Below are positions 35,157-45,100 of a stretch of DNA of 64,000 nucleotides, one piece after another (positions within the stretch are counted from its first letter, which is position 1; every line of letters begins with the position of its first letter). The notes beneath the pieces are model-generated. The model ran no database searches. It saw nothing but the letters and a program-made list of their open reading frames with translations, and was not told where the DNA came from. A program made the translations under genes and the position numbers. Origin of the DNA: G965212025 sp965237985 (GTDB taxonomy: Bacteria > Pseudomonadota > Gammaproteobacteria > Poriferisulfidales > Oxydemutatoraceae); contig OZ250161.1 of NCBI GenBank assembly GCA_965237985.1, positions 930,001 through 994,000 of the forward strand, in the 5' to 3' direction.

Positions 35157-36617
35157 ATGACTGAAATTTCCGCTGGAAAAGCGCTGCGGCAGACCAAAAT
35201 CATCGCCACCTTAGGGCCTGCCACAGACGATGCACAAACCATTCAGGCACTGATCGAAAGTGGCGTGGATGCAGTTCGGCTGAATTTTTCTCACGGCGAA
35301 GCGCACGAACATGCGAAGCGAATGCACTTGGTGCGCGAAATATCGAGAAAAATGAACTACCACATAGCAGTCATCGGAGACTTGCAGGGGCCGAAAGTTC
35401 GCACCGAACGTTTCCGGGATGGCAAAGTGCATCTGGTAGAAGGTCAGGAATTCACCCTCGATCCCACCGTCGGACAAAATGATGGTGATATATCCCGGGT
35501 GGGCATTACTTACCCCCAGCTGGCTGAAGATGTGCACCCCGGAAATGTGCTGGTGCTCGATGACGGTCGTGTGCTCCTGGAAGTGCGCGAGGTGAACCAT
35601 TCGGCCATCGTGACGCGAGTCATCCAAGCTGGTGTCTTGGCGAACAACAAGGGAGTCAATTTGCGTGGCGGTGGTTTGTCTGCCCCCTCGATTACTGCAA
35701 AAGATCGTCGGGATGTGGTCTTGGCGGCGCAACTTGGTGTCGATTTTCTGGCCATTTCTTTTCCCAAAGACGCGGAAGACATTAAGCAGGCAAAAATGTT
35801 GATGCGAAAAGCAGGCTGTAAAGCAGCGCTTATCGCAAAAATAGAAAGGGCACAGGCACTGACCCACATCGATGAAATCATTCAGGAAAGTGAGGGCATC
35901 ATGGTGGCCCGCGGCGACTTAAGTACGGAAATCGGCGATGCGGTGTTGACCGGTGTCCAAAAAAAATTGATTCGCAGCGCCCGTGAAAAAAACCGCATTG
36001 CCATCACCGCCACTGAAATGATGCAGTCCATGATAAACAGCACGGTGCCGACACGTGCGGAAATTTCAGACGTCGCCAACGCAGTTCTTGATGGGACAGA
36101 TGCGGTCATGCTGTCGGCCGAGAGTGCCATCGGTGATCACCCGATTGAAGCAGTGAAAGCCATGAGTCGCATATGTGCCGGAGCAGAGCAAGGTGACATC
36201 ATCGGGCGTAAATCCGATTACCAGCGACTGGAGAATATTGAACGCATTGATATGGCGGTGGCCACCGCATCCATGCATACCGCTACGGTCTTGCAGGTAA
36301 AAACCATTGCTGCTTTGACAGAATCAGGTTCCACGGTGCTCTGGATGTCGCGGACACGTTCCTCGATACCCATCTACGCGTTGACCACGCACATTGAAAC
36401 CTGCCGAAAAGTAGCGCTGTATCGTGGCGTTTATCCCAACCTTCTGAGCGGGAAAGATAAAAAACCCGTCGAGCTTGACCAGGAAGTAAGTGCCGCTCTG
36501 CTCGGACGCTGTGCTGCCAACGTTGGTGATTTGACGATTGTGACCAAAGGCGACAAGCGCGGCGTCCATGGCGGCACCAACACCATGAAAATTATTCGCA
36601 TTACCAAAACAGAGTGA
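35157..36617 (+). CDS. pyk: pyruvate kinase
   Basis: Converts phosphoenolpyruvate and ADP to pyruvate and ATP. The 486 residues include the substrate and metal sites TKIIATLGPA, VRLNFSHGE and GDLQGPKVRTE, the signature IIAKIERAQAL-type (ALIAKIERAQAL), MVARGDLSTEIG and the ADP-site region TATEMMQSM. Length fits the PykA-like branch. The C-terminal regulatory domain ends GVHGGTNTMKIIRITKTE. The last 61 codons are duplicated immediately downstream without a start, so the duplicate is not a gene. An aldolase gene often found next is absent here. Confidence 0.96.
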   Translation: MTEISAGKALRQTKIIATLGPATDDAQTIQALIESGVDAVRLNFSHGEAHEHAKRMHLVREISRKMNYHIAVIGDLQGPKVRTERFRDGKVHLVEGQEFTLDPTVGQNDGDISRVGITYPQLAEDVHPGNVLVLDDGRVLLEVREVNHSAIVTRVIQAGVLANNKGVNLRGGGLSAPSITAKDRRDVVLAAQLGVDFLAISFPKDAEDIKQAKMLMRKAGCKAALIAKIERAQALTHIDEIIQESEGIMVARGDLSTEIGDAVLTGVQKKLIRSAREKNRIAITATEMMQSMINSTVPTRAEISDVANAVLDGTDAVMLSAESAIGDHPIEAVKAMSRICAGAEQGDIIGRKSDYQRLENIERIDMAVATASMHTATVLQVKTIAALTESGSTVLWMSRTRSSIPIYALTTHIETCRKVALYRGVYPNLLSGKDKKPVELDQEVSAALLGRCAANVGDLTIVTKGDKRGVHGGTNTMKIIRITKTE

Positions 36618-36815
36618 AAAGCAGCACCGAGTCGTGGCGTTTATCCCAACCTTCTGAGCGGGAAAGATAAAAAACCCGTCGAGCTTGACCAGGAAGTAAG
36701 TGCCGCTCTGCTCGGACGCTGTGCTGCCAACGTTGGTGATTTGACGATTGTGACCAAAGGCGACAAGCGCGGCGTCCATGGCGGCACCAACACCATGAAA
36801 ATTATTCGCATTACT
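36423..36815. repeat. tandem duplication of the pyk 3' end
   Basis: About 183 bases at 36423-36605 recur with no difference that I can see at 36633-36815, a shift of 210. The copy lacks the rest of pyk and ends six bases before the original stop. Apparent identity indicates a recent event. Confidence 0.95.
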
Positions 36816-37622
36816 CAAGTTGGAGTGAAAAACTTGCTGGTAGCGGGTGTAAAAAGTGCCAAAAAGCTTTTGCTCAGCAATGGCTTTCCGGATCGGCACC
36901 CATTCCTTCATGGTCATAAAAACACGGAGGCCTGCCGGTAAAAACTGCCGAAATCCACTTGAAAAACAAACCCTGATGAGCAGGTCCAGCCCTTGAACTG
37001 CTCAGGAAATCAGAATAGTTTGAGGTGGTCCTGGTTCCTGACCCAGTTCAGCAGCTTGTACAAGGTGTATTTCAGCCACTGGATCATGTCATCTGATTCC
37101 TCTTGGAATGTTTCCAGCCAGCCTATCCCCTCCGGAACCGGACGAGTTTTGCGTAGTACAACACCGTATCTGGGGTTGTGTCTTGGAAAAGTAAAAAAAC
37201 ATAGATGTTGTTGGCGGGTTCCGGCGTGGCTTTCCAGGTTGTCAGAAAAATGATGCAACATTCAGCAAATGGTTTGACGCTGGTGTTTCGGCAGCTTTGC
37301 GAAAAGATGACAAGTTTTTATGTTGCTTCGGGAACAACTTTGTCATTGACACCAGATGCACTGGCGATGATCGAAGGTGAATTGCCAACAATCCGCCGGG
37401 CTTTTTGGAGAATTTCGGGGAGCAAAAAGTCGCACCGATGGCAGCAGTTTTTTTTGTGCCGAGTCCTCCAGGAACGCCACCGCGCTGGTTCCGCCCGAGG
37501 AAAAACTGTGCTATCCTTCGAACGGCTTTTGCCGGGTCTGCTCCGTGGGACCTGCGCTGATTTTTCAGCTGGTGATCTTGGGTAATTGCTGAATCTGGTG
37601 TTTGTTTTTGGGGACTGAAGGC
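36816..37622. other. intergenic debris; possible small minus-strand ORF 37010-37261
   Basis: Between the pyk duplication and the rhodanese gene. The one frame of note is on the minus strand (83 codons, 37010-37261): protein-like, rich in aromatic and basic residues (PRYGVVLRKTRPVPEGIGW, WLKYTLYKLLNWV), but with no recognised family. It could be the C-terminal part of a lost gene. Elsewhere I see nothing. Confidence 0.4.
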
Positions 37623-38060
37623 GTGGCCGAGTTTGGGGTCTTTTTTCAACAGAATCTGGTGTTGTTCGGGATAGCTGTCGCGCTGATTTTTTTCATCTTT
37701 ACCATCGAATTCAGTCGTATTTCGAGGAAACACAAAGAGATCAACCCGGACGAAATGGTAAAGCTGTTGAACCATGAAGGAGCGGTGTTGCTTGACGTGC
37801 GCGAGTCGGGTGAGCGTGCAGCCGGGCATGTCAAATCCTCGAGGCATGTGCCTGCATCAACATTGGCGGATCAGGTCGGCACGCTTAAAATGAAGCATGA
37901 TGTTCCGGTGGTGGCATATTGTTCAACCGGAACGAAATCTGAAAAGTCGTGTGAGCTTTTGCACAAATCTGGGTTTGCCAAAGTCTATAAATTGAAAGGA
38001 GGGTTTGCTGCCTGGCAACAGGCCCACCTGCCCGTAGTCAGAAAAGAAAAAAATGGTTGA
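37623..38060 (+). CDS. membrane-anchored rhodanese-like protein
   Basis: A 145-residue protein like E. coli YibN: an N-terminal transmembrane helix (about 10-30, NLVLFGIAVALIFFIF) and one cytoplasmic rhodanese domain. The active-site loop is CSTGTKS, with the catalytic Cys in VVAYCSTG. Such proteins carry persulfide sulfur; YibN is also linked to the membrane insertion machinery in E. coli. GTG at 37623 was chosen because it gives the family-like N-terminus; a TTG seven codons upstream is in frame. It overlaps grxC by eight bases and starts the rhodanese-grxC-secB-gpsA cluster. Confidence 0.88.
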   Translation: MAEFGVFFQQNLVLFGIAVALIFFIFTIEFSRISRKHKEINPDEMVKLLNHEGAVLLDVRESGERAAGHVKSSRHVPASTLADQVGTLKMKHDVPVVAYCSTGTKSEKSCELLHKSGFAKVYKLKGGFAAWQQAHLPVVRKEKNG

Positions 38061-38313
38061 ATTTAAAATTTATTCATCACGAAACTGCTCCTTTTGCAGG
38101 CGGGCAAAACGCCTGCTTGAGAAACGGGAAATTTCATTCACGGAAATTTCAGTAGATGGTGTCGAACACGGCCGCTTGCAGGAGATGCTTGAGAGGAGCA
38201 ACGGACGCAGGTCGGTGCCACAAATTTTTGCCGATACTGTTCACATTGGTGGCTACGAAGAGCTTGTGGAATGGGGACGGGATGGCCGTCTTGATGGTCT
38301 GCTTCAGGTTTGA
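38053..38313 (+). CDS. grxC: glutaredoxin 3
   Basis: An 86-residue thiol-disulfide oxidoreductase that uses glutathione. The active site is Cys12-Ser-Phe-Cys15 (usually CPYC), so the proline is replaced by serine, which may shift the redox potential. The glutathione-binding cis-proline block RRSVPQIF and the GGYEELVEW motif are intact. It overlaps the rhodanese gene and precedes secB, the common gammaproteobacterial order. The 5' end of this gene is covered by the rhodanese 3' end, so translation is coupled. Confidence 0.93.
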   Translation: MVEFKIYSSRNCSFCRRAKRLLEKREISFTEISVDGVEHGRLQEMLERSNGRRSVPQIFADTVHIGGYEELVEWGRDGRLDGLLQV

Positions 38314-38377
38314 AACAGGTAGCTCAGACAGACGATTGTGCATTGGGACTGAAGAATCCACCAATAGGGAGTCAAGA

Positions 38378-38842
38378 ATGATCATGAAAGATGTATGCGT
38401 CGATTTGCATAGTGTTTACGTCAAGGATATGACCTTATCTACCGCCGATAACCGGGATTTTGATTACGAACAATGGCACCCGGATCTGGAAATCGAGTTC
38501 GGAGCGGATTATTGTAAAGTCAATGAAGACAAGGCTTTCTACGAAGTAACGCTTAGCTTCAAAATTGTTGCCAAATGTCAGCAAAAGACTGCTTTCGAAC
38601 TCAAGCTTTGTCAGGCGGGCATATTTATTTTAAAAGAGCCCTCTGATCCCGAGAGTGTGGACGCTTTTATGGGCATGGAGTGCCCCAACATACTTTTTCC
38701 TTTTCTCAGACAGACTGTCGCTGACGTAGTGACAAAAGCTGGGTTCCCGCAGTTTCTCCTGGGCATGGTCAATTTCAAGTTGTTCTACGAGCAACGAATG
38801 GAGGCTCTTAAGGAGATGCAATCTCCTCGCATGTGCCACTGA
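38378..38842 (+). CDS. secB: protein-export chaperone SecB
   Basis: A cytosolic tetrameric chaperone that keeps precursors unfolded and hands them to SecA. The 154-residue length matches E. coli SecB (155). Family blocks are VYVKDMTLSTADN near the N-terminus, QAGIFILKEPSD and CPNILFPFLRQTVADVVTKAGFPQ, the SecA-contact and oligomer regions. The ATG at 38378 has AGGGAG seven bases upstream; longer in-frame extensions lack a ribosome site. It ends four bases before the gpsA start. Confidence 0.96.
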   Translation: MIMKDVCVDLHSVYVKDMTLSTADNRDFDYEQWHPDLEIEFGADYCKVNEDKAFYEVTLSFKIVAKCQQKTAFELKLCQAGIFILKEPSDPESVDAFMGMECPNILFPFLRQTVADVVTKAGFPQFLLGMVNFKLFYEQRMEALKEMQSPRMCH

Positions 38843-38846
38843 CCCC

Positions 38847-39839
38847 TTGACCCGTCTTTCAGTTCTGGGGGCAGGTTCTTGGGGAACTGCCCTTGCTGTC
38901 CTGCTTGCCCGCAACGGGCACGAGGTTCTTTTGTGGGGGCGGGATAGAAGGCGGCTGGACGAATTGGTGAAATCACGCGAAAACAAGCGCTATTTGCCTG
39001 GACAGATACTTTCTCACAATATATTTTTTGATGACTCCCTGCACGGTGTGCTTGAAAATAGCAGCGTCACAGTCCTGGCTGTGCCGGTTGCCGCTTTGCC
39101 GGAACTGGCAAGGGAAATCGCACCATGGTTCGGAAAGGAAAGTAAAAAAATTCTTGTCGGAACCGCCAAAGGTCTGGATGGTGAATCCGGCCGGGTTCCC
39201 CACCAGATACTGCGTGAAATTCTGGGTACCGAAGGACGTCGCAGCAGCTTGTGTGGTCCTTCTTTTGCAGCAGAGGTAGCATCTGGAAAACCGACTGCGG
39301 TCACGGTTGCTGCTCGCAATCTGGATATGGCGCGGGAAACCGGGAAATATTTCAGTAATTGTAATTTCAGGATTTATTTCAGCGAGGACATTATCGGAGT
39401 GGAAGTCGCTTCGGCACTGAAAAATGCTCTGGCCATTGCCACCGGGATTTCAGATGGTTTGGGGTTGGGAGCGAACGCGCGCGCGGCGCTGATCACTCGT
39501 GGTCTTCACGAGATTGCCAAACTGGCTGTGGCGATGGGGGCTATAAAAGAAACGCTCTACGGCTTGTCTGGTATGGGAGACCTGGTTCTCACCTGTTGTG
39601 GGAATCTATCGCGCAATCGTCGTTTTGGGCTTTTGCTTGCTCAAGGTGGCGAAACAAAAAAAGCAATTGCAGAAATCGGGCAGGTGGTTGAGGGGGTATC
39701 CGTAGCACTGGCAACCCGGCACCTTGCAGACCAATATCACGTGGATTTGCCAATCTGTTTTGCGGTAGCGGACGTTGTGGAAGGAAGGAAGTCCCCGCGC
39801 GAGGCGGTGGCAACACTGCTGGCGCGCAAAAGCGCATGA
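38847..39839 (+). CDS. gpsA: glycerol-3-phosphate dehydrogenase [NAD(P)+]
   Basis: Reduces dihydroxyacetone phosphate to sn-glycerol 3-phosphate for phospholipid synthesis. The 330 residues show the NAD motif LGAGSWGTALA, the GTAKGL and LCGPSFAAEVA blocks, and the catalytic lysine region VEVASALKNALAIATGISDGL. The start is TTG at 38847, close behind secB, so translation is probably coupled. It is the usual partner of secB in this cluster. The C-terminus ends LLARKSA with normal length. Confidence 0.96.
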   Translation: MTRLSVLGAGSWGTALAVLLARNGHEVLLWGRDRRRLDELVKSRENKRYLPGQILSHNIFFDDSLHGVLENSSVTVLAVPVAALPELAREIAPWFGKESKKILVGTAKGLDGESGRVPHQILREILGTEGRRSSLCGPSFAAEVASGKPTAVTVAARNLDMARETGKYFSNCNFRIYFSEDIIGVEVASALKNALAIATGISDGLGLGANARAALITRGLHEIAKLAVAMGAIKETLYGLSGMGDLVLTCCGNLSRNRRFGLLLAQGGETKKAIAEIGQVVEGVSVALATRHLADQYHVDLPICFAVADVVEGRKSPREAVATLLARKSA

Positions 39840-39855
39840 TCTGCAGGTGAGGAAG

Positions 39856-40812
39856 ATGACTGAAGATAGAGAACGATTGCTGAAACTGGATTTTTGCGGC
39901 ATCCCGTTTGCCAGTCCGATTGTTTTGCTGTCAGGATGCGTCGGCTTTGGTGACGAGTATTCGCGTATAGCAGGGTACACGAATTGTGACGTTGGGGCTG
40001 TTTGTCTCAAAGCTTTGACGACTGAACCCAGGGTGGGAAGCCAGCCGCACCGTTTGTGTGAGACCCCGGCCGGGATGCTCAATGCAATCGGCCTGCAAAA
40101 TCCCGGTGTAGGTTATTTTTTGCACGAAATTCTAGGCGGTCTGAAATTTGAAGAAACGCGCTACATCGCGAATATTGCCGGTTTTTCCATATCGGAGTAC
40201 GCCAAACTGGCGGAGAAACTTGAAGACACTGCCATTGACGGGATTGAGATTAACCTGTCCTGTCCCAATGCAAAGGGCTCCGGGCTGGATTTCTGTCAGG
40301 ATTGGGGTTTTTCTGCGCGCCTGGTCGCAGCATGCCGCAAGGTCACGGAAAAGCCATTGATCACCAAACTTTCCAGTAGCAGCAGCAATCTTGCAGAAGG
40401 AGTGAAACTTTGTCTTGAGGCCGGAAGCAATGCTTTCGCCGTCACAAATACAATACCAGGCATGGCCGTGGATATCCGAAGCAGAAAGCCGGTTTTGGCC
40501 AGTGTTCAGGGTGGACTTTCGGGACCGGCCATCAAGCCAATAGCGTTGCTGGCAGTGAAAACAGTTTATGAGGTCTGTAAGCCACACGGTGCGCCGATTA
40601 TTGGTCAAGGTGGTATTGTCAGTGCAGAAGACGCCATTGAGTTTTTGCTGGTCGGTGCTACGGCTGTGGGTTTGGGCACCGGCTTGTCTACAGATGGCCT
40701 GTTGCCCAAGAAAATCAATCGGGGAATTCTCGAGTACCTGAAACAGGAAGAAATGACCTCCCTGTCAGAACTTACAGGTGCTTTGCGCTATCCTGCTGAA
40801 GCGAACCCCTGA
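39856..40812 (+). CDS. pyrD: dihydroorotate dehydrogenase, class 1B type
   Basis: Oxidises dihydroorotate to orotate in pyrimidine synthesis using FMN. The 318 residues resemble class 1 enzymes: flavin lysine Lys52 in VCLKALT, ETPAGMLNAIGLQNPG, and catalytic Cys136 in INLSCPNAKGSG. Class 1B needs a PyrK electron-transfer subunit, which is not in this window. Most gammaproteobacteria use the membrane class 2 enzyme, so this form suggests an acquired or alternative route. ATG at 39856 follows GTGAGGAA by a short space and lies 16 bases after gpsA. A dihydropyrimidine dehydrogenase-like role is a less likely alternative. Confidence 0.88.
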   Translation: MTEDRERLLKLDFCGIPFASPIVLLSGCVGFGDEYSRIAGYTNCDVGAVCLKALTTEPRVGSQPHRLCETPAGMLNAIGLQNPGVGYFLHEILGGLKFEETRYIANIAGFSISEYAKLAEKLEDTAIDGIEINLSCPNAKGSGLDFCQDWGFSARLVAACRKVTEKPLITKLSSSSSNLAEGVKLCLEAGSNAFAVTNTIPGMAVDIRSRKPVLASVQGGLSGPAIKPIALLAVKTVYEVCKPHGAPIIGQGGIVSAEDAIEFLLVGATAVGLGTGLSTDGLLPKKINRGILEYLKQEEMTSLSELTGALRYPAEANP

Positions 40813-41388
40813 TCACCGAAGATGCTCGGACACGCTTGACCGTTCCGGGCGTCACCTGCCTGGAGAGAAGGTGCCCTCCAGTGAGAGACCCTGGCCAGAA
40901 ACCACTGGCGGCCCTGTTCCGACAAAAACGGAAGTAACTGTGCCGGTGAAATGCTTCCCCCGGTTCTTTGGGCAGATCCCATTCGTCGACACCATCCAGG
41001 GAGGTGTTGCAAACAACGAGACCGTACCACTTCCTTGGAAACAGAGAAAACAGCACTTGTATCCATCGAGTTTTTTCGATGCACGACAATCACCACTCAA
41101 GCTATCGGGGTGACACGCGTTCCGCTCGGGGAAATCACAGGCAACCGACTTCTCCTGGATCAGATCACGTCAGCAGGAAATTTTACAGCTGCGCATTGGA
41201 GACCTCGTTTTCGCGGACATAGCGTCCCCAAATTGCTTTTTCAACGAAATGGCGTATCCGCCCCTCCAGCAAAGCAGGATCGGACTCTTCAACACGAACC
41301 ATTCGAGCTTCACGCTCATCCCCGGCAATAGCCAAGGGCAAAACACGCGAAAAACACAGTCTCAATTCCTGGTCTGAAGGGTTCAATT

Positions 41389-41404
41389 GTAGAAGTTTAG
41401 ACTA
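41389..41404. repeat. solitary IS481-type terminal sequence
   Basis: TGTAGAAGTTTAGAC here matches the left end of the IS481 element at 63212 and the remnant at 48609. No transposase follows, so this is a relic or solo end. Confidence 0.7.
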
Positions 41405-41741
41405 AGTGTGTGTATGAAGAAGAGCGTGGGGTTCTTGTTGATTTCCGCCTGTTTGACCCCGATCTTCTGGAACATTCTTTGGCAGAAGAGCCAGTTGTTG
41501 AGCAACCAACCCTCAGCAGAGAGCAGCAGATCTGGGTTGGAGGGCAACTAGGAAGATTTTTGTGCTGACGTAAAACCCAGTCTGTCTGCTTTGCGTAAAA
41601 GCGAGGAAAGACTGTGCTCGCAAAATCGGCAACCGACCCGTGCCGGATGTTGCCGTTGCTTCCTTCAGGTTTTTTACTGTTGCCATTGCAACACCGGCTC
41701 CAGGTACACCATAAGGTCTTTGGCGTCTGGTTCCCGATTCA

Positions 41742-41839
41742 GCAGGCTATGAACAACCCGCCCGCACCTGGGGAGTACTTTCCGCAATGAAAAAATCTGT
41801 GCGCAGGCTATGAACAACCCGCCCGCGCCTGGGGAGTAC
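41742..41839. repeat. two-copy 61-bp-period repeat, CRISPR-like relic
   Basis: Two 37-base copies starting at 41742 and 41803 (GCAGGCTATGAACAACCCGC, then CCGC(A/G)CCTGGGGAGTAC) differ at one base and are separated by 24 unrelated bases. The 61-bp period and the end CGCGCCTGGGGAGTAC resemble the array at 49840, whose repeat ends CGCGCACGGGGACTAC. Too short to be sure. Confidence 0.4.
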
Positions 41840-42169
41840 ATTGGAGCCTGTCGGTTTTTGTGCCGTTTGCTTCCTCTTGGCTTGCAGGTTTCGGCAGGGA
41901 AGCACAGCGGGATTGAACCGCGAATCTGAGCGTTTTACCGTGTTGGTCGCGCACAGGGTCGATGAGCTTGACTTTGGAGTACTTTTCATGACAGACTCGC
42001 GCCCGTAGATGTCGAAGGTGAGTGTTGGCCCAGCGGAGAATTTACAGCCTGCTGCGTTGCTCCTTGGTATAGATAGCCGGTTCTCGTGTAGCATTCAGTG
42101 TTATGAAGAACTGAGGTCTTGTCATGCATGGGATTTGTTTATCCGTAGTAAGGTCTTAATTTTAGGGGC

Positions 42170-45100
42170 ATGGTGCGTGTTGCCATAGCGTTGCTTGCCT
42201 TGTTTTGGGCTGCGGAGCCTGCGTTTGCCCAAACTGATTGTCCAGCACTTGAAGGAGACGGAATCCCGGGTTCTCCGTATCAAGTGGTGACGCTCTGCCA
42301 ACTGCAAGGCATACGCTCAAACCTGACAGCACACTACGCATTGGCGGCTGATATTGACGCGAGCCCGACCGGCACTTGGAACAACGGAACCGGATTTGAT
42401 CCTATTGGGTCCCGGAGTGATCCATTTTCTGGTTCTTTCGTGAACAACGGCAACCATGTGATTACTGGTCTGACCATCAACCGCCCCGGAATGCGTTATG
42501 TCGGCCTGTTTTCGTACTTGGTGTCTGGGGCGATGATACGGGGCGTGATACTGGTGGATGCGCGCATGACCGGTAACATTTACGTGGGTTCTTTGGTTGG
42601 TTACAGTTTAGGGACGATTGAGGATAGTTCCGCAACGGGTTCGGTTTCGGGAAGTCTAGATATCGGCGGCCTGGTGGGGCGCAACCTTGGAACAATCAGC
42701 AACAGCTTTGCGACGGGTTCGGTTTCGGGACAAGCATATATCGGCGGCCTGGTGGGGGTGAACTATCTAGGAAGCGTCAGAGACAGCTTTGCGACGGGTT
42801 CGGTTTCGGGAAATAGATATATCGGCGGCCTGGTGGGGAGCAACCTTGGAACAATCAGCAACAGCTATGCGACGGGTTCGGTTAAGGGAAATCTATATAT
42901 CGGCGGCCTGGTGGGGGGCAACGTTGCTGGAACAATCAGCAACGGCTTTGCGACGGGTTCGGTTAAGGGAAATCTATATATCGGCGGCCTGGTGGGGTTC
43001 AACAGCGGTGGAACAATCAGCAACGGCTTTGCGACGGGTTCGGTTTCGGGAAATACGCAGACCGGCGACTTGGTGGGGGTGAACTTAAGAGGAAATGTCT
43101 CCCGCAGCTACTACTACGCCAGGGGGGCGAACAATAACCTCGGAGAGCCACGCAGTATCGAGCAGATGCGTTGCCCGACGATGGCCAGCGTGGTGGACAG
43201 CGTGCCCTGTATGGATGTTGTTACCTACAATGGCTGGAACACGGATGTTTGGAACTTTGGCAGTGAAACCGAATTGCCGCAATTGAAAAACAACCCCAAC
43301 CCAGACTTGAATCGCAAACCATATATCGGGGGTCTCGGTGAGCGAACAGTACGGGTTGCCCTCGAAACCGGGAGCACGACCTTGGCTTTTGAGGCGGTCG
43401 ATGCCGCCTCTGCGGGAGTGAACGAGACCTTGACTTGGTCGCTTTCAGGACTGCCGCCCGCATTGAAGGGTTTTGCCTATTTTGACTCAGTCAATGGCAT
43501 GACCGCAACGACAAGTGGTTCCAGTGCGAGACTTACTATCATGCCCGGAGCGTGGGGTACAGAAGGTACGTTCTTTGACGTGGTTCTCATGAACAGTGTT
43601 TCGGCCGATAGCGACAGGGTTCGGGTTCGGGTTGTGGAGGCGCAACCGCCGGTGATAGTTGGACTTGAGGGCAATGTACTGAATCAGGATGTGAAGGAGA
43701 GTGCATCCACTGCCTTGCTGACTTTCACAGCGAACGTTGGAGTTCCCGGTGATCACAGCCGCCTGCAGTGGGAGTTTCTTGTTGACGGTGAGCCGACGAC
43801 ATCGGTCGGAGACCTCATACAGTTTGATGGTTCAACACAGGGAGCCAGCGTCAGCGTGCGTTTGGAACGGCCGGGTGGCAGAGGTGATTTTGGCAGTTTT
43901 GTGCTGCGGGTTACAGACCCTGTGGGACCAAGTTCCACGTTCACTGTCAACATTGTTCCGGTGTGCGTGGGCAATGGTGAGGACCTGATGGACAGGCAGG
44001 GTGACAGGAACGGAAGTCGAGACAGTCCCTATCAGATCTGGGCGCGCTGTCAGCTACAGGACATGGATTCCAATTTGTCTGCCCACTACGTATTGGCGGC
44101 TGATATTGACGCGAGCCCGACCGGCACTTGGAACAACGGAACCGGCTTTGAGCCTATTGGGTCCGTGAATGATCCATTTTCTGGTTCTTTCGTGAACAGC
44201 AACGACTATGTGATTACCGGGTTGACTATCGACCGTCCCGAAATTAGCAATGTCGGTATGTTTTCGGTTTTAGCGATAGGGGCGACGATACGGGGCGTGA
44301 TCCTGATGGATGCGCGCACGACCGGGAAGAACTCCGTGGGTTCTTTAGTCGGTAGAAGCAACGGGACGATACTAGACAGCTCAGCGACCGGTATCGTTTC
44401 TGGAGATAGTCGGGTCGGCGGTCTCGTGGGACTTAACGACGACGCTGGTCGCGTCAGCAGGAGCTCTGCTACGGGTACGGTTTCGGGGAATGAGCATGTC
44501 GGCGGCTTGGTGGGCCAGAACCAGGGTGGCACCATTAAAGATAGCCGTTCGCTTGGATCAGTAACAGGAGACAGCCGGGTCGGTGGCTTGGTCGGGGAGA
44601 ATGTGGGTTCAATCATCGCCAGCTACGCGACTGGGACCGTAACTGGAACCCTCGCCCAAGAAAATGGCTTCGTGGGCGGACTGGTGGGATACAGCTTGGG
44701 CAACATCAGTGGCAGTCACGCGACTGGCAAGGTTGTCGGCGCGGGTTCTCGGGTCGGCGGCTTGGTGGGCCAGAACCAGGGTGGCACCATTGAAGACAGC
44801 CGTTCGCTTGGATCAGTAACAGGAGGCAGCCGGGTCGGTGGCTTGGTCGGGGAGAATGTGGGTTCAATCATCGCCAGCTACGCGACTGGGACCGTAACTG
44901 GAACCCTCGCCCAAGAAAATGGCTTCGTGGGCGGACTGGTGGGATACAGCTTGGGCAACATCAGTGGCAGTCACGCGACTGGCAAGGTTGTCGGCGCGGG
45001 TTCTCGGGTCGGCGGCTTGGTGGGCCAGAACCAGGGTGGCACCATTGAAGACAGCCGTTCGCTTGGATCAGTAACAGGAGGCAGCCGGGTCGGTGGCTTG

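Larger units (their letters stand above)
40813..42169. other. gene-poor stretch with truncated ORF and relics
   Basis: No intact gene. On the minus strand at 41183-41386 a protein-like frame (NPSDQELRLCFSRVLPLAIAG, then EGRIRHFVEKAIWGRYV) is cut at its 5' end by an IS481-type end at 41389, so it is probably the stump of a lost gene of unknown function. On the plus strand, 41406-41552 has an open frame of similar quality. A two-copy CRISPR-like relic lies at 41742. Confidence 0.5.
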
